From contig NC_049994.1 of the NCBI RefSeq assembly GCF_000003815.2, forward strand, positions 14,269,190-14,333,189: a DNA stretch of 64,000 bases, given 5' to 3'. The stretch comes from Branchiostoma floridae (Eukaryota > Chordata > Leptocardii > Amphioxiformes > Branchiostomatidae). Made by a program: the position numbers and the translations under genes. The notes beneath the pieces are model-generated. The model saw only the letters and a list, made by a program, of their open reading frames with translations, did no database searches and had not been told where the DNA came from. Of the stretch, positions 14,701 through 28,045 are shown one piece after another; the stretch's first letter is position 1, and each line of letters opens with the position of its first letter.

Positions 14701-15471
14701 TCACCACAAAAGCTTTCGTAAGTGTTAGAACGTTTGTTTGGAGTAGTTCTACAGAAACAGCGGCAGGTGCATTGAATGTTGCATTTCTTGTGACAAAAGT
14801 CAAAACTGCAACGGATGCAACTGTATAAGAGAAGTTAGTTAGAATTCCAATATCTTTCGGTGCATAGTGACAGTGCCAATCTCCCTTACAGTAGCCCTTG
14901 GGCCACACAGGAGTTTATAGTAGGGATCAAGTCTACCAATAGTTGCGTATGTCTAACTACCATACTCTTTCTCATAATTTCCGAGTGCTTATCAGACGAA
15001 GAAGTCCATTTTACAGTTTACCTTCTGGTATGCCAACACCCTTCTAGGCAATTGCATTCATTTTTTTATGCTAATTGTCTAATAGAGAATTCTCCGTCAT
15101 TGTACCGTACCAGTAAGTGCTCTGTAAAGGGGGAGGGGGGCAAAGATCAGCACAGTAAAACAAACTGACATGGGAGGACGACTCCTGTACAGGTAGAACA
15201 CAAACAAAGGTGTTCCCAGGTAGCCGAGTACCTGACCCTAGATCAACTGAGCTGGTAGTGTGTTGTTTTCCTTTGTTTTTCTTCCACTGTGATTCATTGT
15301 TAACTTTTGATTTGCCATTATTGTTGTCCATTTTCATGTTATCAAATCAAATTTTATGATCACCTATCTTATTTTTTTACTTCCTAAGTGTGTACTCTGC
15401 TTGTCTGTCATGGACTTCATTGTAACTCAATAATTACATGTACACTGCAATATCCTTACCTCTCAACCAAC

Positions 15472-15612
15472 AACGCTAGTTCACCTTTGTCTACAAGGAA
15501 ACCTATATTCGTTGTTTTAGAACGGATATCAAGTTGACGGACGGAGGCATATTTTCAAAATACTGCAGTTTGAAACATCTGTCCGTCGAAATGATATCCC
15601 TAAATACCCAGA
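15472..15612. mobile_element. Second copy of the AACGCTAGTTCAC MITE
   Basis: Shares AACGCTAGTTCAC, GGATATCAAG, ACTGCAGTTTGAAAC, CGTCCGTC-type and GATATCCCTAAATACC blocks with 47509-47679. The right end decays into an A-rich run. A third fragment (GATATCCCTAAATACC, then GGTGAACTAACGTTACG) lies at 23598-23676. Confidence 0.6.
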
Positions 15613-17061
15613 TTTAAAAAAAACGGACAAGTGTATCATGAGCCGAAAAAAAAGAAGAAAAGAATACCAGAGAGCCTGCTATGGAGACTATTTTCTGTGA
15701 TTGTGTTTTGTGACGCTATCCCTTGTCTACAGGAAACATAAGGCTTTAGTCTAGATATCTGTCCATGTGTTCCCTTGGTGTGACGTCACATGGCATGGCC
15801 TAGCCATGAACTTTGTCACGTGACCACAAGGGTAAGAGGGAGATAGCCCTGGTTATGTAACGGTCGTTATCTATATAGTCACACAAGGACAAAGTTTTTG
15901 TGGTCAATAGCGGCTATCAATTGCTCCATTGTTCCCCACGGAATAGGAGATTCTTTTCACTCTATTGTTCGAATGCTGTTATGACTACAGAAATATCTAT
16001 TTTGTGGACTAATATATAAAGGTAAATTTACAATAGAATAGAGCTAGAGAAAATGAAAGAAGAAATTACAAATGAAAGAACGAATGTGGGAGGCAGGGAG
16101 GGGAGGAAAGTGTTTTCGCGACGCTATTTTATTTCATAGAATAAGATCGCGACATGGTGAAATAGAATGACAAATTCGTTGTAAAAATAGAGAAATATGA
16201 TACATTAATGAATGCATAGAAGGATTAATGAGGGAAAGACAGACCGTTTTCAATAATGTCAATCATTATGACTTATTCCATTGAAAATCATGATAGCTTT
16301 CTGATCATGTGTATAGGCTGTATCTGAAATGTAGTATGAATGCTTCATTTCATAACATGTTCCAGCTATTGACTGAGTTTATTGCTACCTACAATTCGAA
16401 GTATTCTCATATATACGGCGTTGGATAAAATCAACCTAATAATTGGTATCATCGTATACTAGTATGTGGTAGATCTAATCAACGGTTGCAACAGGACATA
16501 GCGGATATAGCTGACAAGTTTCGTCCTTCAATAGTTGACTCCACATCCTACTCTTGTAGCTCAGTTAAAGGATGTACCGGTCGTATATACCGACACAAAA
16601 TTGAAATACATGTACATATCATCACAGTTCCACATACCGTGGTTCAATGTAGAAATGGGAAGGATTCGTATAGTATTCGATAGAGCATAAGTTCTATCCA
16701 TTAGATTGAAAATTAAGCGTCAATCTCAAATTATCGCAAGTTGACTGTATGATTACGGTACAAACCGTTCAATTCAACCGGTTACACGGCCAAGCCCCAC
16801 AAGATTTTACTCTGTTCGAAATGGTTGTCCCATAACCCAAAACAAAACAAAAAAGAAGTAAGTAACGTTACCTTCGAGGACAGGTGTGTTTATAATGTTT
16901 GCAGTTAACGTCCGATTCGTATTATGACATGCGTATATGATATCAATACTGTTGTTGGTGTCAACATTCAATGACGTAAAAGAATCTCCAACACTTGCTA
17001 TGATTGATGACTTTTTAAATATTTGTATGTCCGGAAAAATCACGCTTACAAAGATTGTACT

Positions 17062-17133
17062 CTAGAACCATTCTATGTAACTGTACTAGAACCATTCTAT
17101 GTAACTTTACTAGAACCATTCTATGTAACTGTA
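17062..17133. repeat. 24-bp tandem repeat, three copies
   Basis: CTAGAACCATTCTATGTAAC starts at 17062, 17086 and 17110. Confidence 0.9.
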
Positions 17134-17618
17134 CTTTTCTATTTCACAGAAAAGATGACAAGAAGGTATGGTTCAATGTCATTGTTCAGATGAATACAGA
17201 ATAAAGTTGCTACGTTCTGTCGTTTAGAAATTGTATGTGAGAATGCCTCTAACTACCAATCTCCTTGGGTTGCTGGAAAATAGTAGAAATTGGCCAAATA
17301 GACAGAAAAATATGCTAGTGGAGTTAGTCGGCCAGTTTTCAAAGGTATCAAATATTTTGGACGGCTAGAATTTTCAACCGATTTCTTCTACTTTTTCCCA
17401 CAACCTGTAGAGTCTGTTAGAAACTAAGAATGCAACGAACATTTTGAATTCGCCACAAAATTTTGTTTTGCAACTTCTTGTATTTCAGAGTGATGTACCG
17501 AACATTTCGAACGTCTGATAAAGTTTGCATTTCTGGACCAGAAGACCGCATGATGACTTTCTCTTCTTTGGGTGAGTAACTTTTCGGTAATGTTTGCAGC
17601 ACTACGCTGGGCATATAA

Positions 17619-17840
17619 TAGTTTCCAAGCAGACGTATCAGCTGGATGGAAAAGATAACGAAAATTTGGCCAAATAGGGACAAACAATTTGCCATGGGAT
17701 TTCAGTTAGTCTTTTGCAGTCTAGCCGGCCGGACAGTTCACTCCTAGGCCGGTTAACTCCTTCTAGACATTTATTCCTAACTTGACCAATTAAAGTCCCC
17801 TATTACTATTCAGGCAGGCAGGAGTCTGGTATAGAGACTA
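17619..17840. mobile_element. MITE of the TAGT(T/C)TCC family
   Basis: Starts TAGTTTCCAAGCAGACG and ends GGAGTCTGGTATAGAGACTA. Flanks GCATATAA and GCGTATAA agree at seven of eight bases. Inner landmarks are ATCAGCTGGATGGAAAAG, TTTGGCCAAATAGGGAC, AGCCGGCCGGACAG and CCCCTATTACTATTC, all found again in inverted order at 18196-18422 and 39267-39452. Confidence 0.75.
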
Positions 17841-17928
17841 GCGTATAAAGCTATCCGTCAGTGAGTCTGGGTAGAGGATTTCCTGTTTCTGGTCTGACGG
17901 CCGTAGGGATTTCTACATGGTTATCCGC

Positions 17929-18120
17929 TAGTCTCTACCAGACTCCGGATAGCTGGAAAATCGTAGAAATGGAACAAATAGAGAGGAATATAACCGGCCA
18001 GGGAACAGCTCGCGATCGCGTGCTGTTCCCTTGCCGGTTATATTCCTCTGGCCGGCTTACTCCTCTGATTTGTTCCATTTCTACGATTTTTCCAGCGATC
18101 CGGAGTCTGGTAGAGAATTA
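17929..18120. mobile_element. Near-perfect palindromic MITE with 80-90-bp arms
   Basis: TAGTCTCTACCAGACTCCGG at the left is mirrored by CCGGAGTCTGGTAGAGA at the right. The arms continue inward through CTGGAAAATCGTAGAAATGG and GAGGAATATAACCGGC to a centre with CGCGATCGCG. Transcripts would fold into a long hairpin. Flanks GTTATCCGC and ACTATCCGC suggest a 9-bp duplication if the element ends at 18119. Confidence 0.8.
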
Positions 18121-18195
18121 CTATCCGCAGCCACCTGTTTTAATCTCCAAGCATACACTCTCCTAGACTGGCTTCACTCCTCTTCCAACTTTTGA

Positions 18196-18422
18196 TAGTC
18201 TCTACCAGACTCCCGCCTATCCGAATAGTAATAGGCTAGGGGAGTTTGTCCAAGTTAGGAACAAAAGTGTAGTCGGAGTTAATTGGCCTAGGACTCGGTG
18301 AATTGACCAGCCGCGGGAAATACTGCAAAAGCCTGACTGAAAACCCGTAGTAACTTATTTGTCCCTATTTGGCCAAATTCTTCTATTTTTTATATCCAGC
18401 AGACACGTCTGCCTGGAGACTA
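18196..18422. mobile_element. MITE, inverted relative of the 17.6-kb element
   Basis: Runs from TAGTCTCTACCAGACTCC to CACGTCTGCCTGGAGACTA. Flanks AACTTTTGA and AGCTTTTGC agree at seven of nine bases. It has the same inner blocks as 17619-17840 in opposite orientation, so three elements sit within about 800 bases. Confidence 0.75.
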
Positions 18423-19289
18423 AGCTTTTGCTTCTTATACTACCATAGGATCTGCTTGGAGCGGGCGACCTCAAACCGAGGAGAATTACGCATGACACTT
18501 TTTCTCTAGTAAGTAGTGCAATGCTAGCTATAGCCTCTACCGGGTTCCATATGTCGCTGGAAATATAGCCGGAATTGTCCAAATGGAGAGATGACACGAC
18601 AAAGGAGTTAGCTGGCTAGAAAGTACAGGTGGTGACAACGAAGATTGCACTACCCAGGCTAAGAAACTTGAGGCCCGACAAAAGACTCACAAAATAACCG
18701 CAACCGATTCATCTGTCTAGAAATTACCTGCTAGCTGTACACTTTTCTATGAATAACGGCAACAATGATAGAACTTGCTTACTCCATCAGCTGCGCCCTT
18801 CTCTCATTAACTGGATGGGAAGAGGACAAGACAATACCGACAGGTGTTCTGCGGAGACCAATGAGGGTAGCTAACGGACCCGCAGCTCAAGATTTCCGTT
18901 ACTTAGATTTTAGAATAGTTAGTCAAAAACAGACAAAGAAGAGCAGCATATGCATTTCTGACAAGTAGAAAGGTGTTCTGTGTACTTATGCCATGTCCCG
19001 ACAGAATTTCTTTAAATTCAGACAGAAATTGATGCTAAAACGAAAACGTAAAATAAAGACATCAACATAAGTATCAATGTATCATAGGGTATGGCAAGTC
19101 TACAGGTACTGGTACAATATATGTGGCAGTATAATAGACATACGACATCTCATTGTGTCTTCTATCAATATTGTGTTGCTTAGAATCTATGTATAGATTG
19201 TATTAGATTGATATACTTAGCCAGTTGTTTAACCCAACGTTTTGCCTAACATTATACCAGTTACGACTGGCAATAATCTTAAGCTTGAA

Positions 19290-20115
19290 TAGACGTTCTG
19301 TATCTACACACTCATTGCGGCATTATCGTTGGAAAGTTGTCTGGTTTCTCATACAGAGTTAGCTTATTGTACCTTGCATTTAGTAGCTTGTAGAATGTTT
19401 TGCGTTTTCTTCATCATCATCTCGACTAGTCTAAACCGACCGAAAGGGCGCCGCCTCTACACACCGCGCGGCATTGTCGTTGGCAAGTTGTCTGGTTTCT
19501 CAGGTGGTTATTGTACATGGCATTTATAAGCATGTAATATGGTGTGTTATCAACTGTTCTCAACCTAGCGTGGAAAAAATGTGCGATAAAAGTTTTCTTC
19601 ATTATGAAATGGTCCTCGAATAGTCTAAACATTATGAAATGGTCCTCGACTAGTCTAAACCATCCAAAAGGGCGTTAACTCCACACAACGGCACGCGGCA
19701 TTGTCGTTGGGAAGTTGTCTGTTTTTCTTAATTAACTTAGTGTAGCTTACACTTATTATCTTGTAATATGTTTTGTTGTCAATTGTTCTTAACCCAGTGT
19801 GAGAAAATGTTCAATAAACGTTTTCTTCATTATGATGTTCTTAACTGACCGAAAGGACGTTAACTCTGTACACTAGCGTGTGACATGTCGTTGGAATATT
19901 GTCATGGTTTCTCAGAAGGGTTATTATACATTTATTTATAAGTATGTTTTGTTCCTAACCTAGTGTGACAAAATGTACACGTTTTCTTCATTATAATGTT
20001 CTCTACTAGTCCAAACGTTATGCCGTCCGAAAGGACACTACCTAAGCTCTGCACACCGCTCGGCATTGTCGTTGGGAAGTTGTCTGGTTTCTCAGAAGGG
20101 GTCATTAGTACTAAT
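19290..20115. repeat. Diverged long tandem repeat, about five copies
   Basis: CATTGTCGTTGGGAAGTTGT or close variants occur at 19321, 19472, 19699, 19884 and 20064. Between them recur GACTAGTCTAAACC, CGAAAGGGCG, TTCTTCATTATGA and TCTCAACCTAGTGTG. Spacing is 151-227 bases. Non-coding. Confidence 0.8.
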
Positions 20116-23100
20116 AGTAGGTGCAAGGGCAGTGGATAATTGGGGTTAGTCCGGACAGATATCCTGGTGTTAGAGTTGTCAGTTAAACGGGCTAAACTCG
20201 TGACTGCACGCTCTGATAAAGAGTAATCTTTAAGTTTAAGCAGATGTTTAGAGAAAAGAAACATTTTTCCATGGCCTGCTTTTGGAAAAGAGGACCGATT
20301 CACAGGTATGTTTGGTTTGTAATGCTATTTTGATTTTCTGTATTACGGACTCCAGAAGGAATATATTTTACTTGTAAAGTCTAAAGGAGATCTCAATAAA
20401 CAAAGAAGCAAACAAACAGACAAACAGAAACGTGTAAAATCTATCGGGTAGGACAACCACCTGTGGATTTGCTATTATTAGTTGATAGTAAAGCACATCA
20501 CGACAAGGATGAATTAACGAAAAAAGGGTTTATAATATTGATTCTCCGTTAAGTCACTGCAACATGTATTAGAAATATTCAACCAAGAATCATTAAGAAT
20601 TGTTTGTCTATCCCCCCAACAAACAAACGGTACGTGTTGAAATTATTGTTAAGGTAACTTTTGATTCTTGTGTATTGTCGCCGGAGCTTATAATAACATA
20701 TCGCATATATAGTTTTGCAAAACACTTACCTGCACAGACTATCATCAACAAAGTATCAGTAGCATTTATTTAAAAAAGAGCGACATACTTAATGACAAAT
20801 AAAGATAGTTTAATTATCACCTTTCTGAGCTATGAAACAGACAAGATTTCATTATTCAATATACAATGTTATTGTGATATTACCACAGTCTTTTCTGTAA
20901 CAGAAAATTTTCACTTGTCGTATACGGTGTCTTTAGCGTTTTTATTACCGCTATGATGGTTCACTTCCAGAGATTATCACATGCAAAACAAATGCAGAAT
21001 CAAGGTTGACCGCTTTCGTTGTGGACATGTTTCCAGGCTCAACACCTGTCCTTTTACAAAAGGCTTTAGTCATGTATGTGGATGTATTTGCTCTCTGATT
21101 TTCCGGTTCAACTCCTCGGCCTTTTGTCCGTAAAAGTTCGGAAGGACTCGACTTCCCTCGGGCGAAAAGAAGATAAAAAAAAAAACGATCGCACGATCGC
21201 TGACTGACAGGGCCTTCCTGTCACAAAAATTACAAGTATTCATAAAAGAAGATTCTTCCCGTAGGTGCGGTGGATGATCCTTAAATTCCGGCAGGGTTTC
21301 AATTTTCTGATTTGCAGCGGATCTGAGGGGTTAAACGCACCCCTCCTTCCACAGACACATGCCTGACTCGTGGACAATGTTAGCCTATCCATGCAGATAG
21401 AGGAGAACAATTGCGACCGCTTGCGGGCACACATGATTGTCGGAACGGAACAAGGACACGAGTATTTATAGAGAGCTGATCGGAAGGGCGGGGCGAAGGT
21501 AATTCTGTCAGCTGAAAAGAACTCCAATTTTATGATATTTCTGAAAATAGCGCGGACGAAGAGTAACCATTTCTGGGAAGTCCCATGCCCGCATTGTTAT
21601 AAACGATTTGCAAACAAGTGTGCTTACACGGCCTTATCACAAAAAGTAATAAGAACCGAAAAAAGCTAATAAAACAAACGGCAAAACGTGATTTAAGAGT
21701 GGCAAAGAATAATAAAAGAAAAATGAGCACATGAAACAACTTCTCAAATGTGTATTTCAAATCACTTGAAAAATGTACTTTATTGAGAGCAGAAAAGCAA
21801 AGCTTTAAAACACGATTGTACTTGCTCACTAGCGGCGCTTTTACTTTCGCTGTGGATAGTCGCACATGTACGATTTTGATGTCTTATAATTTGCAAGAAG
21901 ACTGCACTATCTGACACAACCAACAAAAAGGATCTGAAACAGCGTTTTCTATAGCAAGACAGTCGAATTTAGTACGACAATTTAATTTCTCTTTACACTG
22001 TGTTTTAGAGGTCTTGGCTGAGACGGTCTTGGCCAAGACGTCTCAAAAAACCCTAGTGTAAAGCGTGCCAAAGTATGACTATCAAAAGAATGTTCTGAGT
22101 TTGCTATCGTACGACAATCTAGCCTGAAATTCAGCCTTGTTGGCAGGGTAGCAACATTCGGGAGCGGACCAGTGCGAACGAGGCTGGACTCCAGGCTATA
22201 ACAATCGAACAATGGATGTAACTGGACTCTAACTTTCTACATAGAATGTTCATCACCTGTCTCCTTTTCTGTATGACGGGAGAGACGACACCAAGTCCTG
22301 TTGTTTCCCAAGGGTTGCATAAGGTAACAGCCACACCACACAGATTGATCTATTTGTATTTTACGGCTCTGTTCTGTTTGTATTGTTTATCAAGATTGAG
22401 ACCTTTTGTTTTCACATAAACAGTTCCCGTCGCATCCGTAATAATGCACCATTGTTGGCAAAACATCAACACTCTCAAGGTGCTGCAGATAAGATAATAT
22501 AGGAGAGAAACAACAAAGGGTCTTATGTTATAAAATGTTCTATGATCTGGGTGCTTTGTTGTTACAGATATGGATTTATATATGTCTTTGTATGTTCTAA
22601 TATCTTATAGACGTTGCAAATGTTTGTGAAATTAATCTAAACGATTCTGTTCTTAAGTTTTGTGTTCTACTGCCAGTTGATTTATAAAGACCGATGAATG
22701 ATCATTGATTGATTGATTGAAGAGCTTTTTCAGCATGTGTAATTACTTGTTTCACGAGTCCGTCTTTCCTATCTGCTGTTTCATTTAAATGAAAACGTTT
22801 TATTAGATCATTTCAATGTAGTTGCTTTTACTGTTTTATGAAGTTTACAATTGAATTAACTACAGAAGAGGGCTGCATGTATATAATATTAGCTTTTAGT
22901 TCAAAGTAATTCTTGAACTCTTTTTGATATCGTTGGAAAGTCGTTTGATTTTAAAACATTTTCAAGTATGAGGACTGACTACATTAGAGGACGGCATAGA
23001 TATAAATTTAGCATTTGATGTGATTTAATATACTAGTAATTCTAGCTTTCTCTTATGTTCTTATATGATCCGAAAGTACTTTCTCTACTCTAAAATCAAA

Positions 23101-23449
23101 TATTACGAATGACTATAATACAGAACTGCATAGAAGTAGTCTTTTTCATGACATGACTAGAAATTTTGACGTTGTTAGTTCAATATACTGTCAAATTGCA
23201 GTACTTTATACGCACGGTGTCAAACAAGGACATGGTTTATTGCTATGTGATGTTTTATTACGACTAGAGCAGTACTTAGAGGCATGTTTGATAAACAAAC
23301 GGTTGACGTACTGACAACCATTTATCATGAGTTGGGATGATATTTTCGTGTTGGCATAACAATGTCCATCATTTTTCATCTTGTGTCCTCTTGTCTCTGG
23401 CTCTGTCCATTCGATGTACTCAAAAGGATTGGACAGACTTTTTTTTTAC

Positions 23450-23630
23450 ATCGTTATGTTGTTCAATTACCGGTCTCAAAGTTCTTCTACAGCATCAATT
23501 TCTTTCGCTGGATTGCCAAACTATGGAACTCCCTCGATGACAACTGTCTTTTTTCTCCTGCATTTAATCTTTCAGCCTTCAAAACCAATGTTGTCCGCTT
23601 GATATCCCTAAATACCTTGTTTTTGAAAAC
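23450..23630 (+). mobile_element. Fragment of a LINE reverse-transcriptase C-terminus
   Basis: The frame reads KFFYSINFFRWIAKLWNSL, then FNLSAFKTNVVRLI. FF.R....LWNSL followed by ....FK..L is the typical end of jockey/CR1/L2-like LINE proteins. The frame is short, lacks upstream domains and runs into a MITE fragment at 23598. A decayed insertion, not a host gene. Confidence 0.6.
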
Positions 23631-25101
23631 AACGGATAAACGTTATCCCACAGATAAAGGTGAACTAACGTTACGTATATGTTTCTATAGTCAAGTCAAG
23701 TTTTTACAATGTATGGCAAATAACATGTATCATTAACAAACCATCTGCATTAGTGTGCTAAACTTACATCATTACCTAATACAGAATATGGTGGCATAAT
23801 GCATTTCACATGTTTTGCATATGGTCGAGAAGAATAACTTTAAAATTCTCCTTCCTATTCTCCATTGCGGCATTTCTCTGGCTGTCATGTCGCTGGACAT
23901 TCATCACTGAGCATGCGCGTGAGGAGATCAGGTCAGTGTTCCATCTCACCTTGACCTCTGGTCAGCAGAGTGACCCAAGAGGTCAAAAGTCGTTTCTAGT
24001 ATGTCAACTGCGTCCGACTCAACAGGGAGACAAAACGCAGATTCTATTGGTTGATGTGACCACTCTAGACATACACATATGCATTTCATCTCTAGTTCTC
24101 CCCTTAAATGAATAAATGAATGAATGGTTTATTGACACGTGGCACATGTCAGCTAAATGCTGGATTACGTACACTGTACAGTATCTTATAACGCGCAAGC
24201 GTGGAAAAATACAAATAACGCCGGGGCATACATTGTAAAATATTGATATGACAAAAGGTCAAAAGGTTATAAGAAAAGAATAATAACCAATAAAAACCAC
24301 CCTGATGTTTCATTCACGGAAAACTTTACTTCTTTTAAAATCACAAAACCTATACATTACAGAAAAGTGGGTTCGGGATAGAATGTCTGATAGAAGCAAG
24401 CAAGAAAGATCAAAATTCTATTCTATTTTACTACTATATAGGTACACTGTGCTGCGTTGGAACAAAGTTTATTTTTCAATGAAAAGAATCCTCTTGCTAA
24501 AGCAGTCTAGAATCTTACGGTGGTTGACATTTTCATGTAGATTTTTATTTGAAAGATTTCCCCAAGAACAGTTAATTTTTTTCGGGGACACTGCGGATGA
24601 CAGGTTTTTGCTCTGTTGCACAAGATAAAGATGGTAAGTTTTCAATAGGAACGTCTGATGGAAATGACTTCAAATACATTCTAATAGTAGAGGAAGCCTT
24701 ACTGTGTATACGTAGGTAAAAACACCAAAAGAATGTTCAGACATTAAAACCAGTAGTGTAAAGATACGTTGCCTCAATATGTTGAGCTATTCATATACTT
24801 TTACGTAGGTTGATACGTTTTTATCCGCTTGTCTGTTTGTGAAAGTAGTTATAGAATCTTTGTATTTTTGGGTTTGACTTCATTTTGAATAAGTGGATGA
24901 TGAGGTGTTCCACTTTTTCCGGTAATGAGTTTTGGGAAGTTATCAGGACTGTAGTTTTCTGTTCGTCAGTAAACGCAATTTTTTTGCAGGCTTTGAATGC
25001 GTTTTTGAATAGCTCTTTTTATTTCCTTATCGTTAAACGGGCAGTTAGAAATAAAATAGAGGGAAAACAGACAAGACAACTCTCGTGGCCTGCTATCTGA
25101 G

Positions 25102-25235
25102 TAGTCTCTAAGCGTATCAGCTGGATGAAAAAAAAAAACGTTTTTAGCCAAATTTTGCAGTCTATCCGCCGGCCGGTCAGTTCACTCCTAGTCCAATTAA
25201 CTCCCACTAGGCTTTAATTCTTGACTTGGCTTACA
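25102..25235. mobile_element. Half MITE before the third assembly gap
   Basis: TAGTCTCTAAGCGTATCAGC followed by CTGGATGAAAAA, AGCCAAATTTTGCAGTC, CGCCGGCCGGTCAGTTC and TTCTTGACTTGGC matches the 17.6-kb element. The right terminus is missing. Confidence 0.6.
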
Positions 25236-26070
25236 TCTTATATAATGAGCGGAGATTTGCTACCAGAGGAGGTGGTCGCTCGCTCCGTAGGGGAAATATG
25301 CCCGATTTTGTTATCCCCGCACCCCGTAGAAGAGCCTGGTGGAGGCTAGTTCGTCTTGCTCCAACCCACCCAGTTGTATGGCCGCCTCTCTGCCGGAGGC
25401 CCTATGTTTCCCTGTCGTTATCAATCATGCCGTAATAAATATGGCNNNNNNNNNNNNNNNNNNNNNNNNNNNNNNNNNNNNNNNNNNNNNNNNNNNNNNN
25501 NNNNNNNNNNNNNNNNNNNNNNNNNNNNNNNNNNNNNNNNNNNNNNNNNNNNNNNNNNNNNNNNNNNNNNNNNNNNNNNNNNNNNNNNNNNNNNNNNNNN
25601 NNNNNNNNNNNNNNNNNNNNNNNNNNNNNNNNNNNNNNNNNNNNNNNNNNNNNNNNNNNNNNNNNNNNNNNNNNNNNNNNNNNNNNNNNNNNNNNNNNNN
25701 NNNNNNNNNNNNNNNNNNNNNNNNNNNNNNNNNNNNNNNNNNNNNNNNNNNNNNNNNNNNNNNNNNNNNNNNNNNNNNNNNNNNNNNNNNNNNNNNNNNN
25801 NNNNNNNNNNNNNNNNNNNNNNNNNNNNNNNNNNNNNNNNNNNNNNNNNNNNNNNNNNNNNNNNNNNNNNNNNNNNNNNNNNNNNNNNNNNNNNNNNNNN
25901 NNNNNNNNNNNNNNNNNNNNNNNNNNNNNNNNNNNNNNNNNNNNNNNNNNNNNNNNNNNNNNNNNNNNNNNNNNNNNNNNNNNNNNNNNNNNNNNNNNNN
26001 NNNNNNNNNNNNNNNNNNNNNNNNNNNNNNNNNNNGGTGTGTGTATACTTGTTACAAACTGCGATACGGC

Positions 26071-27368
26071 AACTTTTGAACCATACATGGCAACTTTTTG
26101 TCATAATGACACCTAATTTATGATAGGCTGTGCGATAGGGAAATGTACAACTCTGGTGAAACAACGGACGGTGGTTCCGAACAGGTCGTGTGGTCCTGAT
26201 CCTAGCAATACGTCTCTGTTGTAAGAGGCACACACCTATGGCCATAGTGCTTTATTGCCTCCATGAAATGTCATGGAATGGAGGTTATATTTTCTGTTAT
26301 GTGTCTCTGTCTGTGTAGATGATTACTCAAGAACGGCTGGATGGATTGGTTTCATACTTGTTGTGTTGGCGGGGTGTAATAAAAGCTCGAATCAATGAGA
26401 TTTTGGGAGCCGTATCTTTCGTTATAATCGATGTAATAATATCAGAAATCACCCCTATATTTGAGATATATTGGTACAGGCATCGTGCTTTATGTGTTTG
26501 TTAATGGGCTTAGCTCCAAGCAGATGGTGAGGTGACAGCTGTTAGCAGACGGGGTTGGCGCCAAGTATTCATCTTACAGTTGGTGTAGGGCTGTCAGAGG
26601 AAAGTGTGCATCTCGTTTTTGTACCGTGTGAACAGCTGATGTTATGACATATTGGTGGAAAATCAAATCACCATCTGACTAAAGTTGGTCACATCCCTTC
26701 TTCTTTCTGAGTTTCCCAACTTCCTCCCACCACACCGCTCTGAGGCACATAGTCGAACCTCAATAATGCTGACAACCTTAGACATTTTAAATGCCAAACA
26801 TCAAGCTTAAGGAACACCACGCTACCATATGCCGTCGACCTCTTAAACGCACATTACACAATTAAGTGTCACATTTTGATAATTACTAATCAGATGGACA
26901 TCCTCTGTGTCATTAAATAAATACACCACTACTTTCCCATAACATTTATATTATATAACCATTACTCTCAAATACAACCGACTATAAACATACATACCAT
27001 CCACAAAAAAGCAATAAATATTTCATGGAGGTATGAGGTCCCCGAACTCTAGTTTCAAATTAAAAGTTGTCACGTTTCTCTCAGCACTTGAAAAAAAGGG
27101 ACCGCAGTATCTAAGGTGTATCTCTGTATCCACGGTGTGAGCATACGAGGGTTGTTACAAACATGCTGTTACTAACTATATACCAACTTTTGAATCATAC
27201 ATGGCAACTTTTTGACCAAATGACACGTGATTTATGATAGGCTGCGATCGGGAAATGTACAACTCAAGTGATACAACGGACGGTGGTTCCGAACAGGTCA
27301 TGTGGTCCTGATCCTAGCAATACGTCTCTGCTGTAAGAGGCACACACCTATGGCCATAGTGCTTTATT
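26071..27368. repeat. Direct repeats of about 185 bp, 1.1 kb apart
   Basis: Copies at 26071-26256 and 27185-27368 share AACTTTTGAA/TCATACATGG, ATTTATGATAGGCTG, GGAAATGTACAACTC, ACAACGGACGGTGGTTCCG, GTGTGGTCCTGATCCTAGC and GCCATAGTGCTTTATT. The left copy starts just after the assembly gap. They could be ends of a small element or a local duplication; no coding capacity between them. Confidence 0.8.
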
Positions 27369-27463
27369 TCAAACGGAAACAGTACAGGTTGCCAACTTTC
27401 TCTCAGCACTCTCATCGCTTTAAAAATAATCCGCGGTAAACATTGTAATCCGGATGTACGATA

Positions 27464-28045
27464 TATGTAGAATTTCTATGGGAAATGCTTCAGGAGATAC
27501 TTAAATATATGTAGAATTTCTATGGAAAAAGCTTCAGGAGATACTTAAATATTTCTTCTCCACAAATAGTACGGATGTAGGATTTCTTACGTCTATTAGG
27601 ATTTTGAGAACAGTTATGAATAAAGATTTTAGAAAGGAGTAGGTAAGTTGTGGTTTTCTCCGACAAAAGCATACAGAAGCATTGTTGTGTGAATAGGTGG
27701 GTGGAAAGTTAATTTCTTTATTGCTACAATTAATAAATTTCAAGGTCTACACTAGAAATTGCGATCACGCTAATGAGCCATCTTCGTATACATACATGTA
27801 AGATCTCATAATTTCATAGTTTAGAAAGTTCATAAAAATCACTTCAGATGTCTCTGTGCCCTATTCAACTTTCACTCGTTTGCTGCCGAGAGGCTGAATC
27901 ATTAGCAAATATCGATCTATTAACCACATTACTATACATAAGATCTCATAATTCTATAGGTTTGGAAGTTCATAAAAATCACTTCGGAATTCTCTGTAGT
28001 CTATTCAACTTTGACTAGTTTGCTGCCGAGAGGTTGCCTGGGCAA
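27464..28045. repeat. Two further local tandem duplications
   Basis: ATATGTAGAATTTCTATGG with CTTCAGGAGATACTTAAATA is doubled within 27464-27551. AGATCTCATAATT, then GAAGTTCATAAAAATCACTTC, then GTTTGCTGCCGAGAGG, occurs at 27801 and again at 27941 (period about 140). Confidence 0.85.

Larger units (their letters stand above)
11701..17618. other. Non-coding, AT-rich, no gene recognised
   Basis: Apart from the MITE copy at 15472 and the 24-bp repeat, only short chance frames. ATACAGTA and AACATTTTATCAC strings recur loosely around 11.9-12.9 kb, suggesting old duplications. Confidence 0.4.
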
